Shown here: positions 1 to 11,150 of the stretch, piece by piece | Layout of the letters: each line of letters begins with the position of its first letter | Numbering within the stretch: position 1 is the first letter of the stretch | Assembly: GCF_003265705.1 (NCBI RefSeq) | Contig: NW_020312894.1 | Span: 1,640,357 to 1,704,356, forward strand | DNA length: 64,000 nt | Source: Callorhinus ursinus | Lineage: Eukaryota; Chordata; Mammalia; Carnivora; Otariidae | Reading direction: 5' to 3' | Position numbers and translations under genes: made by a program | Notes under the pieces: model-generated | Told to the model about the DNA's origin: nothing | The model's database searches: none | Seen by the model: only the letters and a program-made list of their open reading frames with translations

Positions 1-1065
1 CAGATACTCGATGACACCCCCACCCGAAGACCGCCGGAGTCAGATACGGGGCCGGGGGCCAAGGCCTTGCCTCCCACCTGCTCCGCACTCTGCTCCTTCT
101 TGGTTTTGCGTCTCGACGGCAACGAGAAGCCAGAGGCCAGGAATTATTTCCGCCGTCACTACTGCCAATGTGGCTGTTGGATAGGCAAGGGGCGAGCCCC
201 AAATTTCATGCCGAGAGTCGGCTTTCTAGAACTCCCCACTTCTAGTGCCAGCTGTCTGAGGCTGAGCTCCCCCAACAGAACCCGGGACACAGGCTTGAAT
301 CCGGGTTATCAGGCAGGTAGTCACAGGGCCCAGAGAGCGGGAGTGAGGGAGCAGGGAAGACAAGACACTGTCAGGCTGACTGTCACTGTCGGGGCTGGAC
401 TCTGTGGGGTCTTTGACGCCCAGTCAGCTTGGGGGATCCTGGGGGAAGCATTTACTATCGGTTTCTGTGCGGCCCTGGCCAAGGGGACCCTGTGGTTCCA
501 CACCTGGGACATGGAGCGCCCTCCTCCAGGTGACCCACAGCCAGGTGGCACGTGACAGGTGAGCAGCAGGCTGAGCCCAGGTGGTGTCAGGTGGCCCCCC
601 GTGCACAGCACATCAGAGCCGGGGAGCTGGAGCTGGGAGGGGTGTGAGGGGTGCAGAAGGGCATCTCCTGCATCCCTGCACAGGTGAGGCTTGGCAGCGT
701 GGCACGGGGCACATTCCTAGCTGCTCTGCACCCTGTAAAATGCCTGGCGTGGGTGGGGGGAGGGAATCCTACGGAAGGGGGTGGTAGGGGCTTTGCTGCA
801 GGGGAGAACCTGCCTTGGGTCGTCCCACCCAGAGGGCTTGCCCACAGGCACGCAGGTGCTGGGTGCCGCTGAGCTTAGAATGATGGCCCTTCCCATCCTC
901 TGGCCCCAGACAAGGCTACCGAATCCCCCTCCCCGGCTTCTGTGCAGACTTCTACCTTTCCCTCATGTCTACCTTCCCAACCAGATGGAGACAATGGCTT
1001 CCGTCCTCTGCTCCCACAGCGCCTCTTTGCATGAGCAGTCCTCACGTTAGATTACAGTTATTATA
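1..1065. other. GC-rich single-copy sequence, no gene seen
   Basis: GC-rich DNA without a recognisable repeat. Open frames exist on both strands (for example 67-555 plus), but they show low-complexity Pro/Gly/Arg/Ser composition, no known domain and no convincing splice structure, so they are treated as chance frames. Confidence 0.5.
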
Positions 1066-1067
1066 GA

Positions 1068-1200
1068 TATGTCTGTTTTCCTTGCCAGGCGGAGGGTTTC
1101 TTGTGGGCGGAAACTGGATCTTCATTCTCTGAGCATCCAGCATCTGGCCCAGTGACCAGTCCAGCCACGTGGTAAATAACTATGGCACAGAACTGAATTG
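1068..1200 (+). repeat. L2-like LINE 3' end fossil
   Basis: The order of words is that of an L2 3' end: a CTTGCCAGG-like start, a 'GTGGGCGGAAACTGGATCTT' block standing for the usual 'ggcagggactgtgtctt', then 'CCAGCATCTGGCCCAGTG' and a final 'TAAATAACTATGG' in place of 'caataaatgtttg'. It is strongly diverged; MIR3 is an alternative. The assignment rests on remembered consensus patterns. Confidence 0.45.
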
Positions 1201-1239
1201 TCATATTCAATCATGAAGTAGAAATACGCGTTTTTATCT

Positions 1240-1370
1240 GAATAAATGTGCATGATATAGAAGTATGGATGTGTTTATGTATTCTGTGTATCCATGTATC
1301 TTTCTGCTTACCTACCTGCCCATCCATGTCGTCCATCCACCTGTCTCTCCAGCATGTACATCCTGACCTG
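1240..1370. repeat. Low-complexity CAT/CCAT-rich stretch
   Basis: The plus strand is rich in TGTAT, CCATC and CTACC words (for example 'CCATCCATGTCGTCCATCC'), a decayed tetranucleotide-like simple repeat. The flanking stretch to about 1800 is AT-rich and unassigned. Confidence 0.45.
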
Positions 1371-1803
1371 GTAAACAACAAAACAGAACAAAGATGCGCT
1401 GGGGTGACTTCTCCGGGAACCCCAGAGGCTAACAGTCCTGCTTGCACTGAGATCAGGCCTTTGATTTGCAATCATCTGATGAGTGCAATTCCTACGTCTT
1501 TAAAATAGCATTTTTTCATTCTGTGCTATGATACTTCTAAGCTGCACCTGAAATTTTTTGAAGGTGCCTGTATGTTCATTTCCCTGGGGAGAATCTCCCA
1601 AATTTTATGAGATTTGCAAAATCATCTGTGACCCAAATGAAGCTGAGAAATGCTGCCTTGAGGCTTTTGTTTAGATGATACCTGTCCCCTGAGGGACTGA
1701 GGTTGAGTAAATTCGCGTATTTTACTATTTTCCCTTAAAGGAATGAGGACCCTGTGTTCAGGGACGCCTCCCAAGAACACAGCAATCTTTACTTTATGGA
1801 ACA

Positions 1804-1821
1804 CGCGACCCCTGGTGGCAG
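1804..1821 (-). promoter_or_regulatory. CTCF-like site
   Basis: The plus strand reads GCGACCCCTGGTGGCAG, the reverse complement of a near-consensus CTCF core (CCACCAGGGG-type), with about one mismatch to the commonest 'GCGCCCCCTGGTGGC' form. It sits about 85 bp left of a CpG-rich block. Binding is inferred from motif only. Confidence 0.4.
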
Positions 1822-1904
1822 CACATTTTAATCGCAGATTTGGAGTTTGGAACAGTGAACACATTTGAAAAAAAAAAAGGGTGGAGTGTGCGCTCTCGTT
1901 GGGG

Positions 1905-2960
1905 AACGCCCTGAGAAGCGCCATTCAGCGGTTGGTGGCGGGCCGGATGGACTGCCGGGAGCCGCGGGGCATGGCCAGGAGGGACGGTGGGGGAGGCGCC
2001 GCGCCATCCCGTGTGGCCACCCTCAGAGCCGCCAGGACCTGGGAATAGGAGCCGTCTCCCCACCGCCTGCTGGCCTGCGCCCCGCGCTCAGACACGTGCT
2101 CACGTCTGCCGAACAAATACCTCCGGTGCTAGCCTTGCAGGCGCGAAATGCTGGCCTTAAGAACCGCATCTACAGCCACCTGCAGACCCATTTCCCTGTT
2201 AGTGCCCACCCAGGACCCCGCGCGCAGACTTCATGAAGAGGTGATCCAAACGATCCCGGAACGCAGGTCGGGAGGGCGGGCCTGACTTGCGGCCACGGAA
2301 CACGTGGGCCGGGGAGTCCTAGTCGTACCGGGAGTGCCTGTTGTTCAGGCCGCCGAGCTCCCTCCTAATGCAGCGCCTCGAGCTCAGAATTCATCTCCAG
2401 CGCAAGAACTTGGGGAAGAGGGAAGGGAGCTCACGTTCGCCAAGCGTGGGGAGGGGAGACAGCTGGGAAGAGGGGGCAGACGGGGCGAGGCGTGGCTCTC
2501 GTAGAAACGTGCAGTGGCCAGAGGCCCCATGTCCACCGGAGCCGTGCGCCGAGAGCCGGACAGGCAGGGCGGGGGAGGCGCCCGTCACGGCGGGCAGCAC
2601 CGCGGGGTTAGCCAGGGACGGCGGCACTCACCCCGCCTTGCTGGGACTCATTTTAACATCACCTGTCAGTGGCCCACGCAGCAGTCGGGGAATGAAGGCT
2701 CCAGGGCCCCGCGTCCCAGCCCCCACGCCCAGGGCTGGGTTGTGCCGCTTGGTAGTTGCCGGACCTCGGGCAGGTTCCCCTGCGTCTAGTCTGTGTGTCC
2801 CTCGTCCGTTCTGCTTCCCTGGAGCGTCCTGACAGACACGGAGGAAGCAGCGCACGGGCGGTGCATGTTATCAATGTCCTCGTAGAGCGGACACTCAGGG
2901 AGAGGGCCGGTGCTCGGGCGGACCCCCACTCTCCCCGACTCGGGGCCTGACGGGAGCCTG
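1905..2960. promoter_or_regulatory. CpG-rich block, possible CpG island
   Basis: CpG dinucleotides are frequent, densest at about 1920-2120 (for example GCCGGATGG, GGGAGCCGCGGGGC, GGCGCCGCGCC) and again at about 2280-2640. Most other unique sequence in the window is CpG-poor. No TATA box, initiator or coding first exon could be tied to it. A weak MIR-like string ('GACCTCGGGCAGGTTCCCC') lies near 2763. Confidence 0.4.
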
Positions 2961-4240
2961 AGGCCCAGCTGAGGGCTGAGGAGGAGGCCTGGCTGCGGCT
3001 TCAGGGGGAAGAGGGAGGCCAACGCTACTGTTTCTCCCCAAACCCCAGCAGGATGAGCTCTGAGCACAGACCGCCGCGTCTGCCGTTGATGAGAGTCCAG
3101 CACAAATAGGACATTGGTCAGTATGTATTTTCTCCACACGACGGAAGATTAAGGTGCACATGGGCCATTTCCATCAAACCCACATTTTTTGCAGGAAAGG
3201 GGAGGACTGTTGTTTTGGTTCCGGAAATAGCAGCAGGATACCCTGTCGTTTTGGGTGAAAAAGCGACGCACAGACAGTGTCTGTCGGTGAATCGAGAGAA
3301 GGTGAGTGACTGTGGTACCTTGTTCTCCAAGCCGGCGCCTCAGTGTCTCCAGAAGCAGACAGCTCGGCAGACTCGGCCACCCGTGCTGCACGGCCGAGGT
3401 TCGGCGCTGGGATCGCCTCCAGGGGGACGCTGGCCAGTTCCTGCACAGCGAGTGGGGTCAGAGCCCCGGGACAGGGAAGGACACCTCCCCACCTCGATGA
3501 GGCCATGGCTGCCCCACCCCCCACCCCCCTGGACAGGATGGGCGGGCAGCTAGAGGTGGCCAGCCCTCGGTCATGGTCTACTTCGGTTCCACGTCACATG
3601 GTGGCCCCTTCCTGTGTCCCCTACAGTCACATGTCCGCCTTCAGAACCCACTCAGGCCTGACTCCGCGGAAAGGCACCAGGCCAAGGCCACTTCTGCAGA
3701 AATGGGGCATCTTTGGAGGCTGTCAGGTGCCGCCTAGACCCCTGCTGTGGTGTGTGAGCCCCAGAGGGGTGCTTCTCAGAAGATCTCTCTGTCCCCGTGC
3801 ACTGGCCTGCTGCCACAACCCCGCGTCAGGAGACTCGGGCAGCTGGCCCAGAGAGGTCAGGCTGCTGGACAGGGAAGCAGGGACGGGCATGGTCTCCCCG
3901 GGACCTCTTGCTGTGGCCCTGGCGCCCCTCCGGCTGGCTCCCACCTTTCCCAAGACTGTTCTTCAGCAGCATTCTTGGGACGGATCTAGGCCAGAGATGA
4001 CTTCCTTAGGGGTCCGAGTGCCAGCCTGCTCTTGGGCCTCTTGTGGGTCTTTCTGGACTCCGGAAGGGTCTTGGCAGGGCAGATGTTGGATCTGTTTGTG
4101 CTCCCACAGCTCCCTAGCTGGGCCTCCTGTGTCCTGAGCTGCGTTTGGAGCTCAGCACACCAGCTGGCCACCCCCAGGCAGGTGAAACTCCTGACCATGG
4201 CCCTGAGACACTGAATAGACCGAGGGACAAAGGTCAGATC
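2961..4240. other. GC-rich single-copy sequence, no gene seen
   Basis: Unique GC-rich DNA. The longest open frame (3343-4137 plus, 264 codons) is rich in Ser, Pro, Arg and Gly, matches no domain I recognise and lies in DNA where several frames are open at once, as expected for GC-rich noncoding sequence. Confidence 0.45.
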
Positions 4241-4276
4241 ATACCTAAAAATACCTGAAAATACCTAAAAATAGAA
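4241..4276 (+). repeat. Short tandem repeat, ATACCTAAAA unit
   Basis: About three adjacent copies of an 11-nt unit (ATACCTAAAA-, ATACCTGAAA-, ATACCTAAAA-type) follow one another. Confidence 0.7.
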
Positions 4277-4349
4277 CGATGAACCCACAGTCCAAAGTAA
4301 CCAGCCGGGGACACCGGCCTCTCACCTGCACTGACTGGCCCTGGAGGCC

Positions 4350-4662
4350 TGGTCTCACCTGAGCAACCACCCACCAGTCCAGACCCTCACCTGGGTGACC
4401 AACCTATAAATCCAGACCCTCACCGGCAGAGACCACCCATCAATCCATACCTTCACCTGCAGAGACCACCCACCAGTCCAGACCCTCACCTGCAGAGACC
4501 ACCCACCAGTCCAGACCCTCACCTGCAGAGATCACCCACCAGTCCAGACCTTCACCGGCAGAGACCACCCACCAGTCCAGACCCTCACCTGCAGAGACCA
4601 CCCCCCAGTCCAGATCCTCACCGGCAGAGACCACCCACCAGTCCAGACCCTCACCTGAGTGG
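4350..4662. repeat. 33-bp minisatellite, about 9.5 copies
   Basis: The unit reads roughly CAGAGACCACCCACCAGTCC followed by AGACCCTCACCTG. Copies differ by a few bases (ACCAGTCC/ATCAATCC, CCTGCAG/CCGGCAG, one GATCACC). Because 33 is a multiple of three and the unit lacks stops on the minus strand, 4440-4634 reads as 11-residue repeats of the type VVSAGEGLDWW. I regard that as a by-product of the repeat. Confidence 0.92.
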
Positions 4663-4669
4663 CCAGAGA

Positions 4670-4965
4670 GCCAGCCTGCTACAAGTCAGACTCCTAGGAA
4701 GTCAGCCCAGTGTCTGTAGCAACTGGTCCAGGAAGCCACAGGGCAACCCCTGTAACGGTGAGCCCCAAAGGGCCAGTACCTGCTCGGTCACCGAGGGCTT
4801 CCCCGCTTCCTGCGGCTGCGCCCCACCTGCACGTGGCACAGAGGCAGAGCCGTGCTGTGGGGTAAGGGGAGAGCCAGGTGGCTGAGCCTCTGCCTTGCAG
4901 CCCCCAGCGGGCTGGGTGGGAGGTTAGGGGTTGGGAGAGGCCTGCCTGTCCAACTCTGGTTGTAA
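4670..4965. other. GC-rich single-copy sequence, nothing seen
   Basis: No repeat or gene recognised between the minisatellite and the AT-richer block that follows. Confidence 0.4.
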
Positions 4966-4969
4966 GGCT

Positions 4970-5340
4970 CCTTCTCTGCTCAGGGTCTGATGTCAGCTCT
5001 TCACTATGTTTATGCCTCTGCTTTTGAGGCCAATCAATAAATACGGTGCAGGGGACATAGTTTAGCGGAGCGCTTATCTCCTCCCGCAGACAAAGCTGGT
5101 GTGTGTCCAGGTTGTGTCAATCTCCTGCAAGTCTATTATGAATTTTTTCTTGTGTTGTAGTGTGGGAACATTCCAAATTGTCTGTGAATGACGGCACCAA
5201 AATGGTGCCGTACATAGTCCAGAATATTGTATCTGACTGTCCTGCAGGAAATCAGAGAGCTGTGATCTCATAAGGCCTTTCTGCAGAAAACGTGCTCTCC
5301 CGATACCGCTGTCCTTGAACAAGAAGTCACAGGAGAGGCT
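4970..5340. promoter_or_regulatory. Enhancer-like island with palindrome and TEAD-like motif
   Basis: Compared with its neighbours this block is AT-richer, free of recognised repeats and dense in factor-like words: GGAACATTCC (TEAD/MCAT-like, about 5165-5174), CAATCAATAAATA (about 5031), GCTTATCTCC (GATA-like) and a 9-bp perfect inverted repeat with a 3-nt centre at 5191-5211 (arms ACGGCACCA and TGGTGCCGT). This is the texture of conserved noncoding elements, but conservation cannot be tested here. Confidence 0.35.
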
Positions 5341-5344
5341 CATG

Positions 5345-7590
5345 GAGACGGTGTTGGCTCGGGCTCAAGAGGGCTGAGGGGAGGGGCGGTCGGGACCTGC
5401 AGAGGCCGCCCAGAGGACCAGCCGTAGGCCCAGAGCCCAGCAGTGCGCACACGGGGTCCCTGCCGTGTTCTGCCTGGGGCCCTCCCTCCTGGGTGGGCGC
5501 TCTCTCCCCTCCCGCCTGCCAGCCACCTGGTTTTCTAGAACCCCCCGTCTCACCCGCCCCCAGGCCCAGAAGCAGACAGACACACTTGTGATCAGAACTC
5601 TTTGCTGTAGGCCGCTGTCCTCAGCTCCCCCGGCCAACAGGGAGGGGCATCTCCGTCCAGGGGAGGGGCCCCTCCAGCTCTGCTCTCTCTCCATCTCTGC
5701 AGGTTGTAACCCAGACATGTGTCACATGGCCCTTTCCCTTGTTCCCTACCCGTTTTTAAGTAGGGCTAGTGTTATACTTTCTATTTCTTGATTTAATGCT
5801 ATTGCTTACCAGGGACTCTCCAGGTCCCCTGGCCTCACTGCCTGGCACTGCCCGGCCAGGCTGCGCTTCTACGAACCTGTGTTAAATAACTCTTGTGCGT
5901 GGCATCACTCACCAGTCTTTCTGTGGGCAAAATGCTTTGAAGCCCTGCTGAGTGCCCAGAAACTGAGGATGTACCTTTTGGGTTTGTGGTCTGAGCTGTG
6001 GGCTTGATGGCGTGGTTGTTGCTCTGTCTGGTCCTGCGGTTGTTTCGGGGGCGTGGAGGAGGCTACAAGCCACGGATGGGAAGTCAGAAAGAGTGCTCCT
6101 CGAACGGCTTGCTCTCCCGCACCAGGCCCCCTCCTCCCTCACTGTTGGTTTCCGGCCGGTCTCAGGGCCACGCGGTTGGGCCACCAGCAGCGAGTGACCC
6201 CGGGGCTGTCACAGTCCGCTCTGGGCTGCAGTCAAAACTTCGAATCACGATATGACACATCAGAGGGTTGGAATAACATGAAAGAAACGACATCCAGAGC
6301 AGTTCCGACCTCCTTTCTCTCCTTGTTTTTCACTGTTGGTTTGGGACAGGAAGTGAGAGCCGGTGGGAGAGGCAGGAGGGCCATCTCGGGGAGGGGGTCC
6401 CACGTCCAGGCTGGCCGTCAGGTGGGCACCAGCCCCGTCAGCCCGGTGGGCCCTGGGGACTTGCTGTCATCAGCGCGGCTGCTGGATGACGAGCATCCTG
6501 GCTTCGAGACTCCAGCACAGGGACAAGAACACGCGCTTTCCCCTTTCCGTGGGAGAGTTTGAAAGGCAGGCCAGCAATCCCTTCCGTTTGGATGGAAACT
6601 AAAGCCCTTCTCATGTATCAGCGTGAACGAAAATGGGAAGGTAATTTTTCAAAATGAGATTTGACGTTTAAAAGTAGCCAGACTGATGTATCGACCTGCC
6701 AGAGTTTCTACACTGAGTCACGGCTGGACGTCGAAGCAGGTGTTTCTGGGCTGTTTGAGTTCTGTCCTGTTCCCTTTCACAGCCGAGCGGCCCTCACGTG
6801 GGCTCCCAGGGGCTGCAAGCCTGGGCCACTGGGGAGGGCACTGGTATGGCGGGTGCGGGCCACCCCAGCCTGGGCCCTCGGTGTGGTGAGACCAGAGCTC
6901 CCCTGTGTAGCGCGGCCTCGTGACTCCTTCCTGATCAGATCGACCGCCTTCCCAGACCTGGTGTGAGATAAATGCCCCAAAATCACCAAGTAGGAGAAGA
7001 GAGCAGCAGGTGCGGGTTTCCTTTGGATGCTCCATTAGCCCTTGGCTCCCGAGGGAGCAGGAGGGTTGGGACAGGCCGTTTCAGAGGCCTTTGGGGGGAA
7101 ACAGAAGGTTTGCAAAGTGCAGAGACGTGGGGCGCCTCCTGGCATTAGGCACCCCCATGAAGAAGCCATGAGGTCCTTGTCCCAGGTGCGTGAGGGCAAG
7201 GCCCAGACGGTAAGCAGCATGCCCTCACCAGCTGACAGAGCTCGGAGAGGACCCGCGGCCCCGGGGCCTGGGGCTGCAGCAGGGCCTCCTAGACCCCGTC
7301 CCCAGCCCCAAGGGCCAAGGAAGGTAGGCGGGTACCCTCCCAGGAGGTCCTGGGTACGGCAGCAAGCGTGGCTGAGGAGCAGGACCATTAGGTGCGTAAA
7401 AGTCTCCCAGTGCTCAGCAGGTGGACAGCTGAGGCCCCCTTGCGGGGCTCACTGGGTCATCGCCAGCCTAGAGGCCCCCAGGGAGCGGGGCCTTGGTGTG
7501 CCCTTGGCCATACTCATGTCCAGGCCACTTCGGCTTAAGGGTGGTTTTGAGCTGAGGCAAGAAGCAGCGGACTCGAGAGGAGCTCTCTGC
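5345..7590. other. GC-rich single-copy sequence, no gene seen
   Basis: Unique DNA with many overlapping open frames on both strands (for example 7042-7716 plus, 224 codons) but no domain, no consistent splice sites and no recognised repeat. Confidence 0.4.
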
Positions 7591-7599
7591 TTTACCCCT

Positions 7600-8010
7600 C
7601 TGCCTAGAAGCAGGACATGCATTCCCCTCGTAAAGGTGTCCTCCACCTGCCATACGAGGAGAGGGAGCATCCCTTATCACTGGACATGGAGATCGCACGG
7701 AGCTGGGGCTGCATAGACAAACCGTACTAACTAACCCTTGTGTATGCCACTTTCCCCACAGATTTGTCTTCCCTGATTTGTTGCTCCTAGAAGCCCCTGC
7801 TATTTATTGCCTTTTGTTGAAATGGTATATAAGCCCCTAAGTCCAACTGCTTCTTTGGGTTTTTATTTCTTTTCTGTGAAGCCCCCATGCACATAAAATG
7901 AAAAATATTAACATCAATAAAGTGTGCAAACTTTTTCTCCCATTAATCTGGTTTTTGTCAGTTAATTTGCATGCATGTAGAACAGGACCTAAGAGGGTAG
8001 GGGATAGTTT
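7600..8010 (+). mobile_element. Solo LTR-like element (ERV LTR)
   Basis: Ordered LTR landmarks are visible: a TATA-box-like GGTATATAAGCCCC at about 7825-7838, a T-rich stretch with TTCTTTGGGTTTTTATTTC after it, a poly(A) signal AATAAAG at about 7916-7922, then CTCCCATTAATCTGG and GTCAGTTAATTTG, followed by CCTAAGAGGGTAGGGGA. The last words resemble the R/U5 end of several mammalian class I or ERVL LTRs. No internal gag-pol sequence is attached, so it is probably a solo LTR. Both borders are approximate and the family is not identified. Confidence 0.6.
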
Positions 8011-8014
8011 TTGT

Positions 8015-9435
8015 CCACTACGCTGGAGCCCTTCTGTCTGATGCACACTAGGGTGATGAGGGGATCCGCTTGCCTCTGTGTCCCTCCAGCCCCCCTGGGT
8101 TTTCTGTTGGGCACCATACATGGGTGTATGGGACGAGCATTGCAGGAGGACTCTGAGCTGGGTGCTACTTTGCCTTTTCTACTGTGGCCTGCTGTCCTGG
8201 CAAAGGCAGCTGCCTCAGGGTCCGTTCTGTGCCTCCCGAGGGCCCTTCGGGCTGAAGGACGGTGGCCTGCTGTGCCTCGCGCTGCTGGGTCAGGGTCACT
8301 TTGCACTATCACCTTATGACCACGACCTGCAAACAGCCTTTCTGCCCCACTGCCCACTTCAGGAGCCATCCCCTTCAGTTCTGGGTGGAGGTTCGCTCTG
8401 TGTTCCTGCGCTGGTGTTTTGGGGGACCCTGGCCGGCAGGCAGGGGAAGCTCTTTGGGCGGAGGAGCATTGTTGTGGGGACGGCCTGGCCGGCTACTGCC
8501 TGAGCCGCTGGGCGGCACCTGCTCCATCCACAGGGGTCTCGCTGGAAGCAGGAGGCAGGCATGATAAGCAGTTGCGTTCCTGTTCACTGGGGGCAGAATT
8601 CTCCATTCTCACTCCAGCCTCACTGCATTGTTAAAAGTGGTATTTCCGTAACCCGACCCTCAGACCTGGTGAGTTTTGCCCAATTCCTGGGAACAGAGCG
8701 GGTGGCCACCTCCCGTTTCCCAGAGAGCCCCAGGCTTGCAGGGTGGCTGGGGGAGCGAGGTACCTGCTGAGCACATACGTAAGGCCGGCTCTCAAGGTGA
8801 TGGCCCCCAAACCCTCCAGGCCCCACAGTGGAGCTCCAGGGTGAGCACTGTAGCTGGCCTGGCCCTGGGGGTGACGACCACCGCTCCGTGCTGACTCTGC
8901 TCCTTTCCCGGCCCCAACACCCTCCAACTCCTGTGCTGGGTCTGGGCACCACCTGCGGCGCCCACCCCGATTGGCCTCAGCCTCCTGTCTCACTGCAGCT
9001 CTCCGCACCAGGCTGGCCACTGTGGGGCACTGTCACCCACAGTTCCCAGGAGGAGGGCTGGGTGCTCCCAGGCACCTGCCCCCAGGCCCCGGGGCCCGAT
9101 GCCAGCCACACTGCCCCTCCTGGCCTGGCCAGCTAGCCACTCCCATTGCCCCAGCCCTCGGCTGGCTTCCCTTCTGGACAGGTGGAGGAGCTGGGTCCAA
9201 ACTCATGGACCGGCGGCACGGCCCCTGTAGCCGGAGCTGTCCTTCCCGACACACTTCTCCTGCCCCCACCCTGTTCCCCGGCACGTCCTGCTGCTTTCCA
9301 GAAATACTCTCATTTTCTCCCACCACACACGCACTGGTGGGTCTGCCCACCGCCTGCCCCGTTCTTGTCGTCAAACCCATCATGAATATCTCCTGCTCCC
9401 CAATCCTGGATGCCTTCCCAGGGCTCCAGCGGCTC
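8015..9435. other. GC-rich single-copy sequence, no gene seen
   Basis: Unique DNA. The open frames (for example 9033-9614 minus) lack domains, and no repeat was recognised. Confidence 0.4.
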
Positions 9436-9439
9436 AGAG

Positions 9440-9595
9440 CACACCACTGCCTCAGGGCTCGCTCGTAGGGGCGGTGTGTTCCTCCCTCGCTGAGCTCTGG
9501 GGACAGGCACTGGGCCTCGCCTTCCCTGTGTCCCAGCTCCCAGCTCCCAGAATGGCCAGTGCCCATAAATGCATCTGAAGGAAGGAAGGAGGAAG
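9440..9595 (+). repeat. Possible L2 3' end fossil
   Basis: 'GGGGACAGGCACTGGGCCTC' followed by 'CCAGAATGGCCAGTGCCCAT' and 'AAATGCATCTGAAGGAAGGA' follows the L2 3'-end order (ggacagggactgtgtc, cctggcac, aaatgtttgttgaatgaatga). It is weak and diverged. Confidence 0.35.
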
Positions 9596-9599
9596 CAAT

Positions 9600-10710
9600 G
9601 TTTACATGAACCAAGTCCTAATGTTTAAGACCCAGAGCCACACAGAGCCCATTCTTCATGAGGAGAGAACTGTCCCCTTCAAACACAGGGCAGATGGTCT
9701 GTATTGGCAGTAACAGGAAGAACAGGGCGAAATGATGTCCTTCTGGAAGCGCAGAGACTCTGGCCGCCCATTCCACAGCTCCGGGAGCTGCCCGGTCCTT
9801 GCGTCCTGTGCCCCCAGACTCCAACTTCAAGGCTGTTGACATGCGGGCTGTCCCTGGCAGGGTAAGTGTCCCCCAAGAAGCTATTAAGGATGATGTTAAC
9901 ATTATCAGAGGGACGCAAATTATGTGTTACTTTGAATGAAGCAGTAATTTAGGTTTACAGACAGATATCATTCATTTCAGCAAATCAACGTGTTCTCAGA
10001 GAAGAGGTGGTGGACGGCCTGGCAGGTATTGACCCTGGCTGACTTAGGGAGCGAGCAGCAGCCTGACGCCTGGCCAGTGCCACGGAACTGGGGAGAGGAG
10101 CCCCGGAACAATTGTCCACAGCGGGAGAGCTTGCCTGGGGCACCGTGATCAGCACACCCATAAACATTCAACGAGCCTTCCAGAGAGCTCTAAGCGGAAG
10201 AATTTTCGGTCATGACGCTCACACCAGCTCCCTGCCAAGTTTATAGCAGCTGTTTCATTAATATGAAAACACCTTTTTCTGCCCTTTCTTTTTTGAGCAC
10301 GAGAATGAGCCACTTTGCTGAAGTTCTGGAACACGTCCCAGGGTCTCTGGGCGGCCTCCAGGAGGACGCGGAGTCTCCCAGGGCTCTGTGGGAACTGGGG
10401 TGGAGCTCCACGCCTCATGAGGATTTGCTTGGCATGAGATAAAGTTGCCAAAACCCATTCAGCTGAGAGAAAGGAAACAGGTCTGATGAGCTCCTATGTT
10501 AGAGGCGGTAAATGACCTGAAACATGTTACAAACCAGTCTTCGGAAGGCTTCACGTTTTCAACACGGAGGCCACCTCTAGAACCAAATAATATCACTGGA
10601 ATAAATTTTTATACAAAAAACTGTCCGGTGAGGCTGGGATACTGGCTTCTACTGTGGCGGGGTGGATGAGGAGGCTGAGCTCATTTACATACGTGACATG
10701 GGGCTGTTTA
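9600..10710. other. Single-copy sequence, nothing firm seen
   Basis: Mixed-composition unique DNA. It includes AT-richer patches (9880-9990, 10190-10310, 10440-10620) that could be regulatory, but no motif stands out. Confidence 0.35.
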
Positions 10711-10714
10711 CTTA

Positions 10715-11150
10715 TGCATAGCTCATTACACACGCACAGCTCACTACATATGCACATCTCATTACATTTGCATAACACATTACACAAGCACACCTCATCA
10801 CATATGCACACCTCATCACATATGCACACCTCATCACATATGCACCGCTCATTACATATGCATAGCTCATCACATATGCACAGCTCATTACATATGCACA
10901 GCTCATCACACATGCACATCTCATTACATATGCACATCTCATTACATATGCACATCTCATTACATATGCACAGCTCATCACATATGCACATCTCATTACA
11001 TATGCACAATGCCTGACACATGCACAGATCATTATATACGGACAGAGCATTGCACATGCACATCTCATTACACATGCACTACTCATTACATATGCCTATC
11101 ATTACATTTGCATAGCACATTACACACACACACCTCATCACACATGCGCA
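10715..11150. repeat. 18-bp AT-rich minisatellite, about 24 copies
   Basis: The unit is CTCATTACATATGCACAT with variants (CATCAC for CATTAC, CACAGCTC for CACATCTC, ACACACGCAC, TTTGCATA). It runs nearly without interruption from about 10720 to 11150. The period is a multiple of three and the unit is stop-free in several frames, giving long artefactual frames on both strands: 10593-11075 minus (six-residue CICNEM-type repeats), 10712-11086 minus and 10654-11016 plus (HMHSSL-type). Confidence 0.93.

Noticed and set aside
3343..4137. 264-codon open frame on the plus strand
   Set aside because: No domain or splice context, and in GC-rich DNA where other frames are also open.
4350..4662. Regularly spaced repeats as a CRISPR array
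   Set aside because: The units are directly adjacent with no unique spacers, and the genome is a mammal. It is a minisatellite.
10593..11086. Cys-rich and His-rich repeat proteins on both strands
   Set aside because: Both arise from translating an 18-bp noncoding minisatellite in stop-free frames.
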